Assembly: GCA_026874595.1 (NCBI GenBank)
Contig: CM049321.1
Coordinates: 6,563,979-6,627,978, forward strand
Direction of reading: 5' to 3'
Length of the DNA: 64,000 nucleotides
Origin: Sipunculus nudus
Lineage: Eukaryota; Annelida; Sipuncula; Golfingiida; Sipunculidae
The notes beneath the pieces are model-generated. The model saw only the letters and a program-made list of their open reading frames with translations. It was not told where the DNA came from and searched no databases. Positions 9,540 through 21,920 of the stretch are shown here, one piece after another; position 1 is the stretch's first letter; every line of letters starts with the position of its first letter. Made by a program: the position numbers and the translations under genes.

Positions 9540-12500
9540 ACTAACCATATTCACCGTTGCATAAGCTTGCAGTCATTGTAACACGTTTCGATATATATCA
9601 TATTCACTTGCATCGGGTAGAGTCTGGATCTTAATAAAGAATATCAGTACACCCGCTATTATCTACTCTTTGTCGATGTAATTTATATACACGTGTGCAT
9701 TTGCGTGTGCATGTGTGTGTGTGAGAGAGATAGATACCGACGGGAAAATAGTGAATGGGTGGTGCCAAGCACACAAGAGTGATAGTTTGAATGATAGAGA
9801 GAGTGAGATAGAATTTGAAATGCGTGTATGTGTGTGTGGATGTATGTAGGCAAAATAAACTCTCATCAATGTTACAGTCATATTCCGATTGGCTATACTA
9901 ATGATTAAGTATGAACCTATTTCCTTACTATATAGATACACCTGATGCGTGTCCAGCAAAACGGACCTACAATGGGTCTATATAATAACCACTGACGTAG
10001 GCCTAATGCTCCAACACAGTCGTTGTAGCACATGTGATTTTACCTTAAATCAGATGGGTTTACTTATTTTGAGTGCTATTTAGCCAAAACGATGACCTTA
10101 TCCTCTGAAAACGACTTGAATAAAACTGATCACCCTGCCGTTAAGAGTGAACGAATATTGTATAATGACAGAATGAAAAGGTGATGAAAATTGTTTTACA
10201 ATTTAATAAAACTAATAAAAAACTTTAAAAAAAAACTGTGCAAAAAGTTATTCTTCTTCATCAGTCATCCGATACATTGGACTTCCACCACTTTGGTCCT
10301 GTTCCCGGCAAGACTGTTTTCTCATAATTGCTTCGCCAGGATGAAAGCGTTCATCTCCGTCCGTGGGTGCATTATGTGTTGTTTACAATATATCTCGCTC
10401 AATCGTCGACGGAATCTCATGGAATATCCAGGGCATATCAGGAATAGGCTAATGAATAACTAATTAGATTTTATCGTTGATCGGGCACATGATTCGAATT
10501 CAGGAACGTCATCACACATGTACCGTCACTTATGAACGAATGAACTTAAGAATATTGGCCGAATTAGCGAGTGCAAACACAGTTTTTGAACACACATGGC
10601 AAGGCTTGCATTCTTTAGAATGCAGATTTCTAGCTTAGAGTATATTTTCGGCATCACTTACCTCCCTGCTGGTACATAACATTTCACAACTTTTATGTTC
10701 ATGTGGCCATAAGGCTATGCTGCAACGTTTCTTATTTAACATAGTAACACCGTTGTGATTACATAATCAAAAAACACTTTTAACAAGCTGTACCAGGATA
10801 ATTATTAGCAATGATGTCACAACAATTGGGAAGGCGTAATTTGGTTTTAAGACAACGTTGTTCTCTTACGACAAGCACACATTTCAATAACGTTTCACCC
10901 AACTATACATTTTGATAAAAAATATACTACTTTATTTAAAGGCCTATGTGCCACCTGATCTGAAATGGCATAAGAACAACAACAATGTAGATTCTGCCGT
11001 TTGATATTTTTCCAGCTTGTTGATGTTTTGTTGTCAAGAATATTCTATTGACATTTAACAAACAAAGATGATTATTATTTGGTATTAAGATTAAAATTTT
11101 ATCAAACGTTAACAGACTTTTCAGGTACCTTTTATCATAATAATATGTAGTGTTAACATATAAGGTTAATTCACTGAAAATCATATATGTTTTCTCTCTG
11201 AAAGTGGATAGAAACCTTACAACTGAGAATTACTGATGTTTAATATTAATGCAGCTGTTTGCGTTTTATTTCCCCTATGGCTAACGTACTTTTAACATTT
11301 TAATACAATTTACCTTTCAATAATTAAAGGTTATCAATTAGTTTTAAAACTACAGTCTTTTCAGACAGTTGGCAAACATATATGTAACGTGTCATTTTAA
11401 AATAATGTTTGGTGGCAAATATCTTCTTTAACCAAAAATATAATATCGAATATTTTAACTTGAGAAGAATTGAAGCCGCCTGAAACAGAATTAATATTTT
11501 ATACAACTTAACCTGTTTTAATTTGGTACCATTACGTTCTTAAAATATTTAAAAGAAGTAATTTCAAAGGCAGGGCGGAAGTAACCAAATATACTAAATT
11601 AACAAATGTCAATCTTTTATACTTTATCTAAAGATGTTTAAAACCTGCACAATACAGAGTCATAGCTGTTTTACATGACTTACACTGTATGCTGTTAATT
11701 TTATCCTGAAATGTTTCACAACGTTTAAAAAAGGTTCACTTTAAAAGTAAAACAATGCGGTATTGTATATTATCTGATTTGGAATTACCTAGCCTGAATT
11801 AATGCTACAAATATTTTCTCAATTGAAAAGTGGCTGTTTTTCATGCTTCTCGGGTTATATTTGATATGTACAAGGTGTAGATTATCTCTTTTCGTTTAAA
11901 ATTTTCTGATATTTGTACATATATGTTAATTTAATATTATAAAATATTTTTTAGGCAAAAATATCAGCAGACTTTTGTCATTGTATAACCAATAAAAAAA
12001 TTGTTATGCGTCCGTCATAGGACGTTAATTGTTAGTGTCGCCGCGATAACTTACCGGGGCTTTGATAGGATTTAGATAAAACTACCCATGACTACTTACC
12101 AACAGATTTTTTATAAGTTCCACGCATATGTAATGAAGTCATAGATCGATAGGCCACTTTGTGGTGTCGCCGCACGAAATTACGAACACTAAAAAGGATT
12201 TTTTTTTTAAATTCATCATATAATGTTTATCATTATAATATCTAGCCTACATTTGATATCAGCCAAATCCATTCATATTTAATAAGGTCAGAGGTCAACA
12301 AGCTTTGGAGGCACCTAGGAGTCTCCTATGGATATTCAGGGAACTCATTATACTAATTTACCAATAGAGGTTGTCACTGAATTACGCTGTAACTCCGACC
12401 ATCGGAGAATCGGTGCTATTTCAACACTATATTATTATTATTATTGTTATTATTATTACCTTTTCATCAAAATTCACGCATATTTAATGAGGTCAGAATA

Positions 12501-13840
12501 TGAGTCTTATTCAAATTCTTAAACTCTTCATTATCAGTATGCAAACAAAATTTCAGGGGAATATATTAACCCTCATTGCAGAACATCACATGACTCAGAC
12601 TGCGATAAAATAGCAAAGATAAACAAGAGCACCGCAAAGATGCATAAAACGCCCGTCGTGAAAACCCTACCCTTTGGAACTCATTTAAGCTTATCATTAT
12701 CATGTGTTTGATATTAACAACCATGTTACTGTGGTTGTCCTTCAGCATTCTACACTCTACATCATTAATTTCACAGAGTATTGAACATTTTAAGTTTATA
12801 ATGTTATTTGACCAACAGCTTCCATTTGCCTTGATTCTTGGTCTTACATAAGCAGAGATGTAGTCGTATCAGTTATCAGTTATATATTATGCATAGTTCA
12901 TTATGTTATAATAGTCTCCATATTTTAACTCCTAAAATAGATCTAGTTTTACTCCTCCCCAGGCTGTGTATTTTAGTCTTATTACATGATCAGTATTCTC
13001 CCTAAATAGCCTAGAAAGGAGAAAGAGGCACAGCGGTTACTTTAACGTAGCTGGTTACACTAAATGAAAAAATTACAATGTCTGCTTCACAAAAATGAAA
13101 AAACAATGAAACAAAAGACTATTCAATATTGATTCATTCTATGTGTCAAATAAACTAACTGCCTCGAAGGAAACCAAGCTAACTAGAAGGACAGTTTGGT
13201 GCGCTTTATATGCCCCCCGCCCCTTTCAGGTGCGTTCTGCTATCAGATAAAGATTACTATCCCCAGGAGTGACACGTTTGATAAACTGGCGGTAATAAAC
13301 CCATTACTTCACCCAGGGCCCCCAAGTTATGGGTTAATTATGGACGAGTGGAAATTATCAAGCACCAATGCTTCAAGATTAACGTTTGATACTGTGCTTT
13401 ACTTATGGTAGTGCAATTTTATATAATAAATCTAGAAATTATTTCACTTATGCATAATTGTCTTCAGTAGATGGGTTCAGCATAGAATAGCATGCTGTCG
13501 ATTGTATAGTTTCACATTCTTTTGTCAAGTTCAATAGGAAAATGTTTCGAAACTCGATTCCACATTTGTTCACAAAGAAACTGGGAAGGAGCTATTGGGC
13601 AGGTTAATGTGATTTGAGTAGTCATATTTGTGACATCTACAGCGTTGTTTACAGAAAACCCAACCATAAAGTTTCTTTGGAAAATCTAGGAATGTTGTAG
13701 GTATAATTTATTTCCGTTTTCACAGAAGGCATCTTTTATAACATAATGTCCTGCTTATCTTAATGGTAAATGGAATAATGGTTTATTGAATTTTATTGAG
13801 ATTCCTTAAAAGAACACTGAATTAATCCCATTTCCCTGTT
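9540..13840. other. Intergenic stretch without supported genes
   Basis: AT-rich sequence. Bases 9690-9845 are rich in GT and GA dinucleotides (imperfect microsatellite). Bases 11,995-12,520 show weak, diverged internal repetition (CACGCATAT, AATGAGGTCAGA, GTGTCGCCGC) and a short ATT trinucleotide run near 12,430-12,460. No open frame here has a domain or splice support. Confidence 0.5.
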
Positions 13841-13846
13841 GTTCCA

Positions 13847-13875
13847 GAATGTAATGTGCATGGCAATGGCGTTTA
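13847..13875 (+). other. Exon-like 29-nt block, low support
   Basis: A good acceptor (CCTGTTGTTCCAG, ending 13,846) and a perfect GTAAGT (13,876) bound 29 nt reading C-N-V-H-G-N-G-V-Y after two leading bases. Read through, the frame runs on to a TAA after 31 residues. No homologous exon is seen in the other VWD copies. It may be chance. Confidence 0.2.
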
Positions 13876-14317
13876 CGTAAGTTCCCAGTTTATTAGTTCC
13901 AAGGAATGTTCTGTCTATCATAACTACGTCACACTTCAATAAAGCTGATCATAAACATGTTTAACAAGTTAAAAGGTAGTCTTAAACAGCATACAGAAAA
14001 TTGTAACGAAACGGAAATGCGATATACAGGCAACATTTTAAAATACAGAGAAGCACATGGTCGCTGTTGCATGTGCCATACCACTTTTCTTGTAATATTC
14101 AGGAAAAAATTCCGGACTACAAAACTGCTAATAAGAAAATTATTGTATTGAAGTAGTTTTATCCATGAAAATATCGGTCATGTTTACATCGTTTCATTAT
14201 CGCACCGTATCATCTGCAGGTAAGAATTTAAACACAAAAAAAAATTCGTAATTGTCCCCGTCATACAATGAGTCATAGGTGACGCTCTTCCTTTTGAGTC
14301 TGATTTAGTTTTGGGAT

Positions 14318-14370
<53 letters not shown>

Positions 14371-14511
14371 AGATACTTAGGTTAGCAGTTTTACAGGCAA
14401 GAACAAGGACAACGTGCTAGAGCTTTTCATACACAGCCATATACTTACATAATATTTACACAATATTTCACCAGCCATATAAGCCATATACCTACATAAT
14501 ATTTCACACAA

Positions 14512-14553
<42 letters not shown>

Positions 14554-14598
14554 CGGGACATTTAATGAATCATATATATATATATATATATATATATA
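14318..14598. repeat. Cluster of (TA)n arrays
   Basis: Three TA arrays (14,318-14,369, 14,515-14,549 and 14,573-14,598) separated by short unique spacers. Confidence 0.9.
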
Positions 14599-14599
14599 A

Positions 14600-14960
14600 C
14601 ACTGGAGAAAAACATCACTGTAAGGTCAGTCTGTTAGTCTGCGATTAGAATGAAGCTGACGGCGTAGTTTGAACAGCCGAGCCTTTACGAGATTACGAGA
14701 TAATGTTTCGTGTGTATCAGGGGGATCATGATCACATTACTTGGTAGTAGACGTAGGGGCAAATATGTAATTACAAAAGAAATTACAGCCGGTCAACTAT
14801 GAGACCAAGGAATTTCAAACTCAAGGTCCTTAAAGGTCCGTGGAGAATTTAAAAAATCAGGTCACCGTGAAAAATATTCTCTGTGTAACGACGCAAAAGT
14901 CATTTCATGTGCTGTGTATTTAGCTAAGGATCATGGCACATTGGCAAGTAGTTAGACAAG
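14600..14960. repeat. Diverged copy of intron repeat shared with the two duplicated segments
   Basis: Bases 14,738-14,940 share landmarks (TTGGTAGTAGACGTAGGGGC, CTCAAGGTCCTTAAAGG, CACCGTGA, GTAACGA) with 3,590-3,780 and 24,420-24,560. Bases 14,603-14,735 resemble the TA-flanked repeat at 16,710-16,860 but lack its hammerhead-like core. This is a third, older copy of the repeat. Confidence 0.55.
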
Positions 14961-15485
14961 ACTTATAAGTGTTAATTCAATATGCTAAACAGATGACTAG
15001 GTCCTTTTACAAATAACATATTATTTTTACATCATGACAGGGCCACCATAAGGTCAAGAGCCTATCCTTAATAAAGAGAAGTTTGTTATGAAAAAGGTTG
15101 AGATGATGACCACTCTATCGGTGCCTTTAACATGCTATCGCGTGAAAATAAAGCAGGGGTTCTTCAGGGAGAGAAGGTGTAAAGTAAATCCCCCCTCAAA
15201 TAATAAGCCTTAATATAAGGATAAGATATTTAAGAATAGGGCCTGGCAAAGTTATCTTTATTACGATAGAATACTATTTAGTTGAGAATACCTATTATAT
15301 ATAACTCCATAAGCCAGCTTTATGTTCCTGAAACATGGTTGGGGGGCGGGGTAAAACATGGGGAAATAAAACTCATTTGAAAAAGGACTCAAATCCATAT
15401 TGGACAACGTTAATCTTGTGGGTGTTGTGACGTCAGGAGTCTCATTTAAGGCGTGAACCCCAGTTATCATTATAATGAGCCGGGG

Positions 15486-15503
15486 CGCTACGCGAGCGTA
15501 GCG
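15486..15503. repeat. GC-rich perfect inverted repeat
   Basis: CGCTACGC, two-base spacer, GCGTAGCG: a perfect 8-bp inverted repeat. It is followed by two direct copies of AACCGGCTGTTCTG (15,530-15,562). The patch is much richer in CpG than its surroundings. It could be the edge of a mobile element or a regulatory site; nothing decides between them. Confidence 0.6.
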
Positions 15504-16708
15504 TCTGCTTAGAGTGTTCCAGCAGTCGAACCGGCTGTTCTGAGTCCAACCGGCTGTTCTGCCAACCTCGTGTATCCAGCTGTGTGTAGTGAAAAACTAC
15601 GTCTGAGAAAGGCCACCTTTTTCTACTACTTTCGAGACAGTGTTACTGTATGCCGAAAGAAAGGGATTTTCGTGATGTTGCGCGCTTCCAGGAACAGGCA
15701 AAGGAAATTTGTCTTGACGCAAAAATGTGATGGTAATGAATCTTGCTTAAGAGTGCGTATATTCGGCATATTCGGTACTTTGGGTGTGTTACTGGAGGGC
15801 TACAGAAGACTATAGGCGAGAAATACTTTGATTCGGGGCTTTTTTGGAACATTCGGTGATTGATGGACGATAAATAGTTAAACCGCAATGAGAACCAGCA
15901 GTGTGTTTTGACCATCAGTATAATACTCGGATTACACTGTGCTCCGTGTTCATGTATTACATCAGGGACTAGCGGAACGTATAGACGTCACGTGAGATGT
16001 CATCTGACCTGGAACATATGGAACTGTTTCTGTGATTAGCGTTTTGTCGATTAAGGGACTTGGTGAACTATCGTGAGTACTGCTTTATACGTGTTGAATG
16101 ACCCCCCCACACCTGTAAGTAACCCCTTTATTTGTGATTATATTTTTTGGTTATCTTACGACTTATTTAAAGTTTTTCCGTGTGTGTGTTAATGTCTAGT
16201 CTGCCTGTAATTTTGACGAACTGAAAAAAATCTGGAAGTAATCATCCCCAAAGGTATGACCTGAATAGCGAGCGTGCATTCAGGATTGATTTAGCCCTTT
16301 TAGAGCTAACATCTTGTCAGGAAATTTATTTCCTGAGTATTTGGTAAAATGTTCATGCTGATTTGTTAAAGAACTTCTTTGAATGTTTAACTGGTTTGTT
16401 ACACTTGAAATTGAAATTCAGGGCTGAGAACTGATATGTACACACTCTACGTTAACTTAATGCAGGTTAATATTTTGAAACAACACATTACGGTTTTATC
16501 CTTAATTTTACTCAGTGATAAGACAGAACATTTTTATACGTTTGATATTGACTCACATTAGAGAAAAATATGTGCAGTCAGAGCCGTTTAGCTTTATAAA
16601 CTTACCTTAGTTTGTTGTGATTTTTCAAGTGAATATATATATAGAAGGTAGTGTTACTCTCCGATGTAAAGTGCTCTATGGCCTACAGACTAGGCCAAAG
16701 GGGTACAA

Positions 16709-16860
16709 CTCTGAAGAGAAAAACACTGTAAATTCACTACAGTCTGTTTCCCGGGATGCGACCCGATCATCAGGAGAAATTTGTTAGAATGAAGCTAACG
16801 ACGTGGTTTGAAATCCGAGACCTTACGAGATTATGCTTTGTGCGTATTGGGGGAACATTT
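16709..16860. repeat. Dispersed repeat with hammerhead-like motif (copy B)
   Basis: Matches the block at 2,905-2,978 and 14,600-14,735. On the minus strand it has CTGATGA (16,767-16,773), a 16-base helix II region that can form four GC pairs plus a U-G closing pair with a six-base loop, and GAAA (16,747-16,750). After GAAA, ACTGTA and TACAGT can pair across a seven-base loop. Confidence 0.6.
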
Positions 16861-17046
16861 AATGACTGACACTGATCCTGTTGTCCTCGGGGGAACAATA
16901 GGATTGGGCTGGGTACAAGTGCGATACTGGAGCATAACAGGGCACAGAGGTTTATTGTGGTTTTAATGTTTATAATATAAACATTATATTATTATTAATA
17001 TGTTTATATTGTGTTAGTTTATATTAGTGTTATATATACATTCAGA

Positions 17047-17050
<4 letters not shown>

Positions 17051-17102
<52 letters not shown>

Positions 17103-17109
17103 ATATATC
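17051..17109. repeat. (TA)n microsatellite
   Basis: TA array of 59 bases with one interruption, just left of the duplicated block that carries the first Thr/Pro exon. Confidence 0.95.
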
Positions 17110-17669
17110 ATATTTTGCAACCATGTTTTATATTTTTCAACCAGGCCCCTGTCAACATGCTGTTCCTGCGCTTTTAAATAGCTTGTATTGGATGTATTGA
17201 TGGAAAATAAGGCTAAAGTCCAAAATAAACACAAGTTGCAAATCTAATACCTATCTGTGTTAATCTGACCCAAAGTAGGTTTTCAATATTCAGCCGTGTT
17301 GGATAACTAGCTCGGACAGGGACAGAACCGAGCGATAATCGGTGATCGGATATAGTGTGCGACCTTGGATATTAGTTTAAGATAAAAAATAAATATCAGA
17401 CGCAGGTGTGCAGTGCCTAACTCAGGGCTTTTTTGTTAACAAAGTGGGTACGAGTGTAGGCTGTTCTGTAGAAATTTGTAATGTAACCATTTCATGTTAC
17501 TATTTTGTATATGTATATATTATTTATTATTTCCAGATGTATATTTCATGAATATAAATGGAATTTGTATCTCATATATGATACTATAACATTTCCCTTG
17601 TGGGCTCAACAAAAATGGGCTGCAACATCAATATATTTCCGATATCATATTATTACATCTATATTGTAG

Positions 17670-17754
17670 CCACCAACGACGACAACGCCAGCACCTTCAC
17701 CCCGAAAAACGCGACAAATTGGGCCACCGCCAACATTTGCACCAACCCCAAGAG
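17670..17754 (+). pseudogene. Thr/Pro-rich linker exon, copy 1 (frame disturbed)
   Basis: Exon-like 85 nt between acceptor ATATTGTAG (ending 17,669) and GT at 17,755. One frame is Thr/Pro-rich (PPTTTTPAPSP at the start, FAPTPR at the end) and leaves one base, as needed to join a VWD first exon. But this frame must start in phase 0, while the copy at 21,648 and the minus gene start after two bases. The lengths (85 versus 57) differ by 28, not a multiple of three. With the conserved start phase the Thr/Pro frame is lost, so this copy is probably broken. Confidence 0.5.
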
Positions 17755-17904
17755 GTGTGCCCTTCTAAACTGTTATCCGCGCTAGAATGACCTGTAACCC
17801 TCTGTTTAATCATGCTGACTGAAACACACTGGCCATTTTGAATTTTAAAATAATGAGAATTTTCCTCCATAAATGACAAGTTGAGGTAAACTCTTCGTAG
17901 AGTT

Positions 17905-17985
17905 ATAACTGTGCTGGGAATTGAACCACTCATGCTGATCGAGTGGATTTGCTCTTCCTTACCAGTAGGTCACCACGTGATAGAG
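17905..17985 (-). mobile_element. tRNA-derived SINE head (family 2, copy 1)
   Basis: On the minus strand a box A-like TGACCTACTGG (17,962-17,972) and a box B-like GGTTCAATTCC (17,917-17,927) lie at tRNA-like spacing. The SINE body would extend towards about 17,830. The related copy at 21,850-21,920 shows the same structure. Confidence 0.6.
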
Positions 17986-18588
17986 TCGGACAATGAAAAT
18001 ATGTGGAAACTTTTACAGAACCTTAGTGGAAACTTTGAAAGAAGTCAACTTCTTTCGGAATTTTTAGGCACCATTCGTACTGACTGTTCCTATTCACGTC
18101 GGGTGTTTCAAAGGTTGCTGTAACTCATTCAAGTCATAATACCCATATGTTAGTGTGACTTTCCCTTGATGGAAAATTGGCGAAAACAGTAAAATAGAAT
18201 CCACTGGGCCGCAGATCTCTCAAATATGTTATAAAAAACTCAATTCGAATGATTTGAACGAACAAGAAGAAGAATGGGGAAAACCTTTAGCAACCTTTAG
18301 ACATTGGTTATAACAAACTTGACCCAGTACCAACGACTTGTTGTTCATAATAGTGGGCATTTTGAATCAATTAAAATAGGAACGTTTCCACTGCGATAAA
18401 AATGTGAAATCAACAGGAATAATAAAAAATCCCATTGATTTAATAAACGTTTTCTTATACCAATTATGCTTCAGTCATCCCAGTTCCATATAATTCCATG
18501 AGTCCTATGCTATAGTTTCTATAGACAAAAGGACTCACTGATTTTTTTATTAACATATCAATTGTCAAAAGGTTACAAATCGAATATC

Positions 18589-18629
18589 GATGATATATCA
18601 TCTCGATGACATATCGATGATATATCATC
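18589..18629. repeat. Two copies of a 14-bp palindrome
   Basis: GATGATATATCATC at 18,589-18,602 and again at 18,616-18,629, each its own reverse complement, 27 bases apart. Possibly a protein-binding site, possibly simple AT-rich repetition. Confidence 0.6.
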
Positions 18630-19937
18630 CAGTATTGATGGTATGACCTAGTACTTGGTACTTGTGATATAATATTTAACAATTAAATGTGTCTGGACTA
18701 TCCCAGGTGTGTTCGAACAGTATTTTAGTTATTTTGTTCTTAACATTACCGAAATACCAGCTTCTGGTCGTCAGGAGTATAGCATAGAACGCAAACCGGG
18801 AGTTCTTGAGTACGCAATTTTCACGGTCGGTCCCGAATAACCTCCACGGTTTATTGGAAAGCCGTGTCCAGCACCCATGTTTCACTTACAAACGAGTGCA
18901 CCTTTCACGGATTCATTGATTGTATGTCCCAACGACGGAGACGATTATCCACCCAGGGCCCGCAGGTGCAGTATTCGTAGGTGCGAGCCTGTTAAACGCC
19001 TGCTGTCGGCTGATAAAGCCAACGTAGGAAGTAGGGTGCGTGAGCAAAGACTTACTTGACTAAACTATTGGCGAGAAATCCAAAATTAACCAGTGGAAAA
19101 CCAACAGCGTAAGGCTCAAATGGTTTGCAGAGCTGACTGACAAGAAAAAAAAAATACATACACATTATTGATTTCTACTAATCAACATCTGAAGACCTAT
19201 TTGATAAATCCCTTGCATAGGCTGAAAAATCTGTAACAAAAGAAAATAAAACAAGAAGTGATAATGAAATCAAGGAGATCATTAATGTACGAAAACAACG
19301 GCAAACCCTGGTTGAAAAGATACGCCCACAAATTTTTTACGTCACAATGGGCGCTGTTACGACCCATATTGTGATAACCGGCCCATATTATGAAAAACGA
19401 CCTATATATATATATAACACAACCTCCAAGCATGTTATATATTCTGCAACCTGCAATACTTTTAAATAAGGATAGCTTTGATTGGCTATGTAGTTTGCAA
19501 ATTAGGTTCAGGTCCTAAATTAACACCAGTTGCAAAATTATTACCTGTCTATATTACTCCGATATAGAATATGAACTTGGATATAAGATCAATATAAAAA
19601 TAAAATATAAGTAGCAGCTCTGTTTGCCGTGACTGATAATGAAGCCGAAGGTCTGGTTTTTTTTCAGAAAAAAAGTCATAATTCAGCTTTAGCACACAAG
19701 GGCAAGAAAAAGAAAATCTTTAATCGGAGGTTTTGCACTGGGGGATCAAGAAATTCCAGTGTGTAAACATCGGTGCAAAACTCCGTGGAGTAACTCGATG
19801 TAACTGTTATGTGGTCTACATTCAGTATATATATATTTACATATAAAAATATACATATATATTGTTCATGGGTTGGTTGTTATATAGAGGTTTTACTCTA
19901 TCGCTCCTCCCTCTCTGTTTCTTTCTGTCTCCCATTC

Positions 19938-19977
<40 letters not shown>

Positions 19978-21380
19978 CCGGATCATTTGCTTGTTACATT
20001 GCTTATCATATTTATTATATCTGGATCTTAGCTAGCCGTTGAAACTGGAAATAGTCGTCGTTTCTCGGCTAGATTACAACATCTAAAATTGATACTACCA
20101 CCTAACGGCTTAAATTTCCGTTGGTTTTATACGAAATGCAAATCTGGGAGTTTTGGAATTCGTGGAAAGACAATGCAAATTTTAGGAAATCTTGTTAATA
20201 AATCTTTATATGGACACAGGGAGTACATCGATGGCTTATCGACTTAGATGCTGATCACATGGTGCGCCTGTACATCGGTCAATCGGGTTAGTGTTGAGAA
20301 AAAAAGCTTCACCAGATCCAAGCCTAACAAAGGAATAAAGTCGTGAGCGACGGGTGCCGGACGATACAACGGCGGCTATTACCTGAAACGCCCGATACCT
20401 CGGCTATGAGTTATAATACCCGCTCATACCACATTCATAAAAAACATGAACCGTCACTAGATTGGAGAAAAAATGAAATGGGTCCGTCCACATGAGGATT
20501 TTTAACTTTCTTAATCATGGCGGTATTCATATTTGCGCCTGTAAATCCCGGACGGGGCGGTGAGACAAAAGACAAGGTTCGTTCTGCATTCAACGTGTCA
20601 ACTATTTGGAGATACAGAAACCCTGCTTAATGGGTCGACTAGACAGGAGTTTTACTAGTCTGAAAATTAGTGAGGCAAAATTTGCATACAAGTATTTTGC
20701 GATGCTTGCTTACGTTAACATTTATGTAATATTGAAATTTCGGCAATATTCTAAAAGATGTACCGCCTCACTTATTGATGGCTCACTTCTATGCACTCAA
20801 CTATGGTCTGCAATATTCGGAAAAATAGGGAGCGTAAGTCTCGTTATCTTTATTAAAAGAAGGTAGAAAAGACCGGTTAAAAAGCTGTACCTTCGTACTG
20901 ATGGTTACGAACATGGGAACATATGTTCCGTTCTTGCCGTGTCAGAACTACCACTTTGCGCGAAAGGATTTTTTTTTCTTGAATATTTCACCCCCAAATG
21001 TTGAAAAGAGATGTGAAGATATGTTTTTAAGTCTGATATTTTGTATATATTGTAAACTTAATTTAAGATGCAGAAAGAGATAAATAATTACAATATATAA
21101 ATGAAGTCGACCACCGGATGCCTTCAAGATATTCTCTGACCGTGTGATTTTTTTTTATTTTAGGAATCACCTAGATCCACGAAAACCACAATAATAAAAT
21201 CCAAAATAATATTTCTGAATATACAGTACCTAATGTATGCTTGTTTTACCGTCGTAGCTTTTTTCAGAAGCCATCAAACAGGTTGCGCTTGCACATCATT
21301 ACATTTGTCAAAACATCGAGTAACATTTTATTTTACATATTGTGTTCGATAAAATGTGAATCTTACCTAAAGCCTGACAT
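18630..21380. other. Stretch without supported genes
   Basis: Non-coding sequence. Bases 19,440-19,570 are related to 17,110-17,260. (TA)n lies at 19,941-19,973. I see no exon with domain support here. Confidence 0.5.
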
Positions 21381-21647
21381 GTCTAAATCAGGGCTTGTTT
21401 GTTACAAAAGTGGTCTTCCACTGTAGGCTGTCCTGTCAAAATTCGTAATATTAATATTATATTAAACTGTTTTATATGTGTATATATTAAGTATCATATC
21501 CTGATATATATTTCTTGAACCCTTAATGGAATTTGTGTCTCGTATATGCTACTATTACATTATCCTTGTAGGCCAAACAAAAAATGACCCCCGGTTACCT
21601 CAACATCGATATGTTTCCAAACTTGTATTTCTCCGTTTTTATTGTAG

Positions 21648-21704
21648 CCACAACCACGCAAGCTCCAACAACGCCTATGCCAGCAACATCAGCGCCGTCA
21701 ACAG
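21648..21704 (+). CDS. Thr/Pro-rich linker exon, copy 2
   Basis: Exon of 57 nt between acceptor TTTTTATTGTAG (ending 21,647) and a GT at 21,705. Two bases, 18 codons, one base: TTQAPTTPMPATSAPST. The trailing G joins GA of the VWD exon at 25,227 to give Gly, so linker and domain meet in frame. It has the phase (1-1) of the linker in the minus gene, where linker and first VWD half are fused in one exon. Such Thr/Pro/Ser linkers are usually O-glycosylated spacers in secreted proteins. Whether this exon is expressed is unclear, because the VWD exon it would join is truncated. Confidence 0.55.
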
Positions 21705-21849
21705 GTTTGCTCTTCTAAACTGTAATCCGCGTTAAAATGATCGGTAACCCTCAGTATAATCATGCTGACTGGACCACAGGCCATTTTGAATTTTAAGATT
21801 GGGTAATTTTCCTCCAACAATACCTAGTTGAGGGAAACTATTTGTAGAG

Positions 21850-21920
21850 TTATACCTGTCCTGGTAATCGAACCTTGGATGCTGCTTTAGTGGAGTCTCT
21901 TCGGAGGTCACTAAATGATA
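21850..21920 (-). mobile_element. tRNA-derived SINE head (family 2, copy 2)
   Basis: Minus-strand box A-like TTAGTGACCTCCG (21,902-21,914) and box B-like AAGGTTCGATTACC (21,862-21,875). It is paralogous to 17,905-17,985; both sit about 200 bases after a linker exon, so the SINE was inserted before the block was duplicated. Confidence 0.65.

Larger units (their letters stand above)
17110..17990. repeat. Duplicated block carrying a linker exon (copy 1)
   Basis: Matches 21,380-21,930 (and, for its left part, 19,440-19,570). Shared sequences include TCAGGGCTT near the left, ATGGAATTTGT, a Thr/Pro exon, and CATGCTGACTG with GGCCATTTTGAATTTTAA on the right. It ends in a tRNA-like SINE head. Confidence 0.8.
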
